Positions 61,154-64,000 of a stretch of 64,000 bases of DNA are shown here, one piece after another. The notes under the pieces were generated by a model. That model ran no database searches. It saw only the letters and a program-made list of their open reading frames with translations, and was not told where the DNA came from. This DNA is from Anaerocolumna sp. MB42-C2 (GTDB lineage Bacteria > Bacillota > Clostridia > Lachnospirales > Lachnospiraceae): the NCBI RefSeq assembly GCF_030913705.1, contig NZ_CP133190.1, positions 4,923,501 to 4,987,500 on the forward strand, in the 5' to 3' direction. Position 1 is the first letter of the stretch; each line of letters starts with the position of its first letter. A program made the translations under genes and the position numbers.

Positions 61154-62866
61154 ATGAAGAAAACACGAAAAGCATTGAAAAGAAAGGCGGTTTGCTTCCT
61201 GCTTATATCCTCTATGCTAATGCTGCCGGGATGCGGTTCAACCAAAGCCACACAGTCAGCGGGGGATAATAAAGCAGGGGGATCTGTGAGAGAAAAAGAG
61301 GCAGTCAGTATTGATACCGGTAACATGAATGCTAAGGGTACGGTTCCTATTTTAAAAAATAAGGTAACTCTAAAGATTTTACTGAATCAGGATACCAATA
61401 TTGAGGACTTTGAAACCAATGATTATACGAAAAAACTGGAAGAGGCCGTGAATGTGGATTTAAATTTTGAATTTCTTCCGGCAGGGACAGAGGGGGACCA
61501 AAAACTTGCAGTTATGATCGCATCCGACAGTGAATTGCCGGATATGATCTGCAGAGGACTTACAGATCTTCAGACTTACACTTATGGTTCCCAGGGATAC
61601 CTGCTCCCTTTAAATGAGATGACGGATCAGATCTCTGTCTATTTAAAGAAATATCTGGAGAGTGAAGACGGGCAGAAATATAAACAGTATATCAATTCAC
61701 CGGACGGAAATATGTATGCATTCCCCAGAATAGTAGAAGATTTGGGCAATGACTGGGATAACAGATTGTGGATAAATAAAACCTGGCTGGATAAATTGGG
61801 ACTTAAAAAACCTGTAACCACGGATGAATATTATGAAGTTTTAAAACACTTCAGGGATGATGATCCTAACGGTAACGGGAAGGCCGATGAGATTCCTTTA
61901 TTGGGTGATAAAGACGGATGGAACCAGAATATCTGGCCTGTCCTAATGAATGCTTTTACTTATTCCAATAAGAATTACGATTATATGCAGGTTGAGAAAG
62001 GTAAACTGCAGGTAGCCTACACACAAGATGCCTGGAGAGATGGCCTTAAATATATGCATAAATTAAGTGATGAGGGACTGCTTTCTCCTTTAACATTTAC
62101 ACAGGATCAGAACCAGTTTAAACAAATCATTGAGAATAAGGATATACAGCTTGTGGGTGCCATGACGGCCGGTTCCATGTCTGTTTACCAGGTGGATTCA
62201 AAGAGAAAAGAAGATATGAGCCATTTAGCTCCGTTAACCGGCCCGGATGGTGTCTGCTACACAAGTTATAATGCCAGCGGTATTCCTACATATGCCGGTT
62301 TTATAACAAAAGATTGCAAAGACCCGGCTGCTGCCTACATGGTTTTTGATTATATGTACCAGACGGATATGATTTATCAGGGAAGGTTTGGAATTAAGGA
62401 TGTGGACTGGAAAGATCCGGACCCATCAAAACCCGGCCTTTATGAATCCTTGGGTTATGAGAAAAAGGTAGAATATATCAATCCTATCTGGGGTACTTTA
62501 CAGAATCATCAATGGGGTGAAGTACATCCGACAGCAAGAACATATGATATGATCTGCGGCCAGGTATGGAATGGCAATCCATATGATTCACAATATATGA
62601 CTTCCCAGGCCGTACCGGAATATATCAATAAAATACCGGATGAAACAGTACAAAGAATACTTTACCTGCCGGAGGAAGCGGATGAGATAGCAGATATAAA
62701 ATCTACACTGGGTACTTATAGGGACGAAGCCGCCGCCGCTTTCATTACGGGCACAAGGCCGCTGTCCGATTGGGATAAATACATACAGGAACTAAACGAT
62801 ATCGGCTTACAGAAATACCTGGAGGTCTCCCAGAAAGCATATGACAGGATGTTGTCAAATAAGTAA
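61154..62866 (+). CDS. Extracellular solute-binding lipoprotein (LplA-like)
   Basis: A 570-residue lipoprotein. The signal peptide ends in the lipobox LPGC with Cys27. The mature part is a family 1-type sugar-binding protein of the large LplA kind (LKILLNQDTNIEDFE; LNFEFLPAGTEGDQKLAVMIASDSELPDMICRG). A TATAAT lies at 61102-61107, and GAAAGGAG precedes the start. With the permeases at 63002 and 63977 it is a CUT1 ABC importer, probably for an oligosaccharide or glycoside. The ATPase (usually a shared MsmX) is not encoded here. Confidence 0.9.
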   Translation: MKKTRKALKRKAVCFLLISSMLMLPGCGSTKATQSAGDNKAGGSVREKEAVSIDTGNMNAKGTVPILKNKVTLKILLNQDTNIEDFETNDYTKKLEEAVNVDLNFEFLPAGTEGDQKLAVMIASDSELPDMICRGLTDLQTYTYGSQGYLLPLNEMTDQISVYLKKYLESEDGQKYKQYINSPDGNMYAFPRIVEDLGNDWDNRLWINKTWLDKLGLKKPVTTDEYYEVLKHFRDDDPNGNGKADEIPLLGDKDGWNQNIWPVLMNAFTYSNKNYDYMQVEKGKLQVAYTQDAWRDGLKYMHKLSDEGLLSPLTFTQDQNQFKQIIENKDIQLVGAMTAGSMSVYQVDSKRKEDMSHLAPLTGPDGVCYTSYNASGIPTYAGFITKDCKDPAAAYMVFDYMYQTDMIYQGRFGIKDVDWKDPDPSKPGLYESLGYEKKVEYINPIWGTLQNHQWGEVHPTARTYDMICGQVWNGNPYDSQYMTSQAVPEYINKIPDETVQRILYLPEEADEIADIKSTLGTYRDEAAAAFITGTRPLSDWDKYIQELNDIGLQKYLEVSQKAYDRMLSNK

Positions 62867-62886
62867 TAAATGATTTTCCATACAAA

Positions 62887-62935
62887 ATGCCCTGCAGTCA
62901 AAAAAGCTCAGGAATTTTTATTGATTGCAGGGTAT
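62887..62935 (+). other. Stem-loop between binding-protein and permease genes
   Basis: ATGCCCTGCAGTCA pairs with TGATTGCAGGGTAT. The T-run lies in the loop rather than after it. It may protect the 3' end of the abundant binding-protein mRNA and reduce readthrough into the permeases. Confidence 0.6.
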
Positions 62936-63001
62936 ATTCTGGGAACGATAGGATTTAGCAATTAACATAAATACATGATATTACGAAAGGATATGCAATG
63001 A

Positions 63002-63961
63002 ATGAAAAATATAAGCATAGATTCAGCACGAAATCCTGTTCATAGCAAAAATAACTTAACAAAAAGAATATTGGGGAGATGGCAGCTTTATGTGTTTCTT
63101 ATAATTCCTGTCATTTATATTATTTTATTTAATTATGTACCTATGTTAGGAATACAGCTTGCTTTTAAGAAATTTAATGCAAGGCTCGGTATATGGGGCA
63201 GTCCCTGGGTGGGATTTGATCAGTTTATTAAGTTTTTTACTTCTTATCAATTTGTCAGGGTTATTAAAAATACGCTGACCTTATCCTTCTACGGACTTCT
63301 GGCGGGATTCCCCCTGCCAATTATTTTAGCTCTGGTACTTAATTCAATTCGAAGTGAGCGGTATAAGAAATTTATTCAGACAGTTACTTATCTGCCTTAT
63401 TTTATTTCCCTTGTAGTTATGGTTGGTATACTGACCCAGATGCTCAACCCGCGTATCGGTATGATTGCAAATATATACAGCTTTATAAGCGGCAACGAAG
63501 CACCGGATATGATGTCCAATCCCAGCGCTTTTCCGCACATTTACGTATTGTCCGGCGTATGGCAATCCATAGGGTATAATTCTATTATTTATATTGCAGC
63601 ACTCTCCGGAGTAGATCCAGAACTCCACGAAGCAGCGGAAGTGGATGGTGCCAGCCGTTTTAAACGGGTCATTCATGTTGATTTACCCACTATATTGCCG
63701 ACAGCCGCAATTATGCTTATTTTAAATGCCGGACAGATCATGAATATCGGCTTCGATAAAGCTTATCTTATGCAGAATCCTTTGAATCTTTCTGCCAGTG
63801 AGGTGATATCGACCTATGTATATAAAGTCGGTATCGCAAGTTCAACCAACGACTTTTCCTATGCAACAGCTATTGATTTTTTTAATTCCAGTATCAATAT
63901 GGTATTAATAACCGTTGTTAATTTCATCAGTAAAAAGCTTGGCGGCAATAGCCTGTTCTAG
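63002..63961 (+). CDS. Sugar ABC transporter permease (LplB-like)
   Basis: A 319-residue inner-membrane protein with six helices. The start GRWQLYVFLIIPVIYIILFNYVPMLGIQLAFK and the EAA loop ELHEAAEVDGASRFKRVIHVDLPTILPTAAIML are typical for LplB permeases of CUT1 importers. It ends 16 bp before a second permease gene. Import specificity follows the binding protein at 61154. Confidence 0.92.
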   Translation: MKNISIDSARNPVHSKNNLTKRILGRWQLYVFLIIPVIYIILFNYVPMLGIQLAFKKFNARLGIWGSPWVGFDQFIKFFTSYQFVRVIKNTLTLSFYGLLAGFPLPIILALVLNSIRSERYKKFIQTVTYLPYFISLVVMVGILTQMLNPRIGMIANIYSFISGNEAPDMMSNPSAFPHIYVLSGVWQSIGYNSIIYIAALSGVDPELHEAAEVDGASRFKRVIHVDLPTILPTAAIMLILNAGQIMNIGFDKAYLMQNPLNLSASEVISTYVYKVGIASSTNDFSYATAIDFFNSSINMVLITVVNFISKKLGGNSLF

Positions 63962-63976
63962 AAAGGAGTTTTAGGT

Positions 63977-64000
63977 TTGAAAACACAGACATTATTTTAT
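63977..64000 (+). CDS. Start of second sugar ABC permease (LplC-like), truncated by window
   Basis: GAAAGGAG is followed by a TTG codon opening MKTQTLFY, in frame to the window edge. The position just after an LplB-type gene makes an LplC permease expected; only eight codons are visible. Confidence 0.45.

Noticed and set aside
1-64000. CRISPR array, tRNA/rRNA genes, integrase or transposase genes, toxin-antitoxin or phage-defence genes
   Set aside because: I looked for regularly spaced repeats, cloverleaf-like segments and recognisable protein motifs of these classes and found none.

Overview
The window reads as chromosomal DNA of a low-GC, anaerobic, spore-forming Firmicute, most likely a Lachnospiraceae relative (Lachnoclostridium/Anaerocolumna type). 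Reasons: strong AGGAGG-type ribosome sites, Csp-like subtilases, an EFR1 flavodoxin-ferredoxin, a DUF6774-type small protein, a T-box before a tRNA synthetase, an anaerobic sulfatase-maturase-like radical SAM enzyme, and many ABC and AraC systems. The organism is inferred from gene content only. No rRNA, tRNA, CRISPR array, complete IS element or prophage was recognised.

Layout. 0-3 kb: two subtilase-like proteins, each lacking a residue of the catalytic triad, around an ABC-ATPase remnant. 3.3-5.6 kb: acetyltransferase, EFR1 protein, PHP phosphatase. 5.6-8.3 kb: TetR regulator divergent from an ABC-2 exporter. 8.4-10.5 kb: a tiny ORF, an AraC/ClpP pair, a DUF3783-like protein. 10.6-13.4 kb: a three-gene ABC exporter. 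13.5-19.2 kb: Nudix, response regulator, intramembrane-type histidine kinase, ABC ATPase and FtsX permease (BceRSAB-like). 19.2-25.3 kb: AAC(6')-like acetyltransferase, DUF6774 protein, attenuator-controlled MFS pump, Nudix, DinB-like protein, second MFS, rhodanese. 25.3-29.6 kb: T-box and valyl-tRNA synthetase, AEC carrier, unknown protein. 29.7-33.0 kb: a second three-gene ABC exporter behind a leader-peptide attenuator. 33.1-37.7 kb: SulP transporter, nitroreductase, monooxygenase, HD protein, phosphoesterase. 38-43.4 kb: PfkB kinase, GH4, GH125, GNAT, radical SAM maturase. 43.6-48.2 kb: secreted protein, chemoreceptor, LrgA/LrgB. 48.4-52.4 kb: GH3, MFS, GNAT. 52.4-64 kb: a redox-plus-sugar island, with a flavoprotein, SDR and Old-Yellow-Enzyme operon, a sugar isomerase-like protein, two AraC regulators and an LplABC-type sugar ABC transporter that runs off the right edge.

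Themes. (1) Short peptides with Shine-Dalgarno sites lie before several likely drug-response genes; two of them (before the MFS pump at 20.6 kb and the ABC exporter at 30.3 kb) sit in clear transcription attenuators that also share an extra downstream RNA module. (2) A family of small non-coding inverted-repeat elements occurs at 23.4, 31.3 and 56.8 kb; in two copies one end lies exactly 8 nt from a -10-like box facing a gene. (3) One palindrome lies directly before the ribosome sites of two unrelated redox genes 50 kb apart. (4) The 52-64 kb island may be an undescribed uptake-and-reduction pathway for a glycoside.
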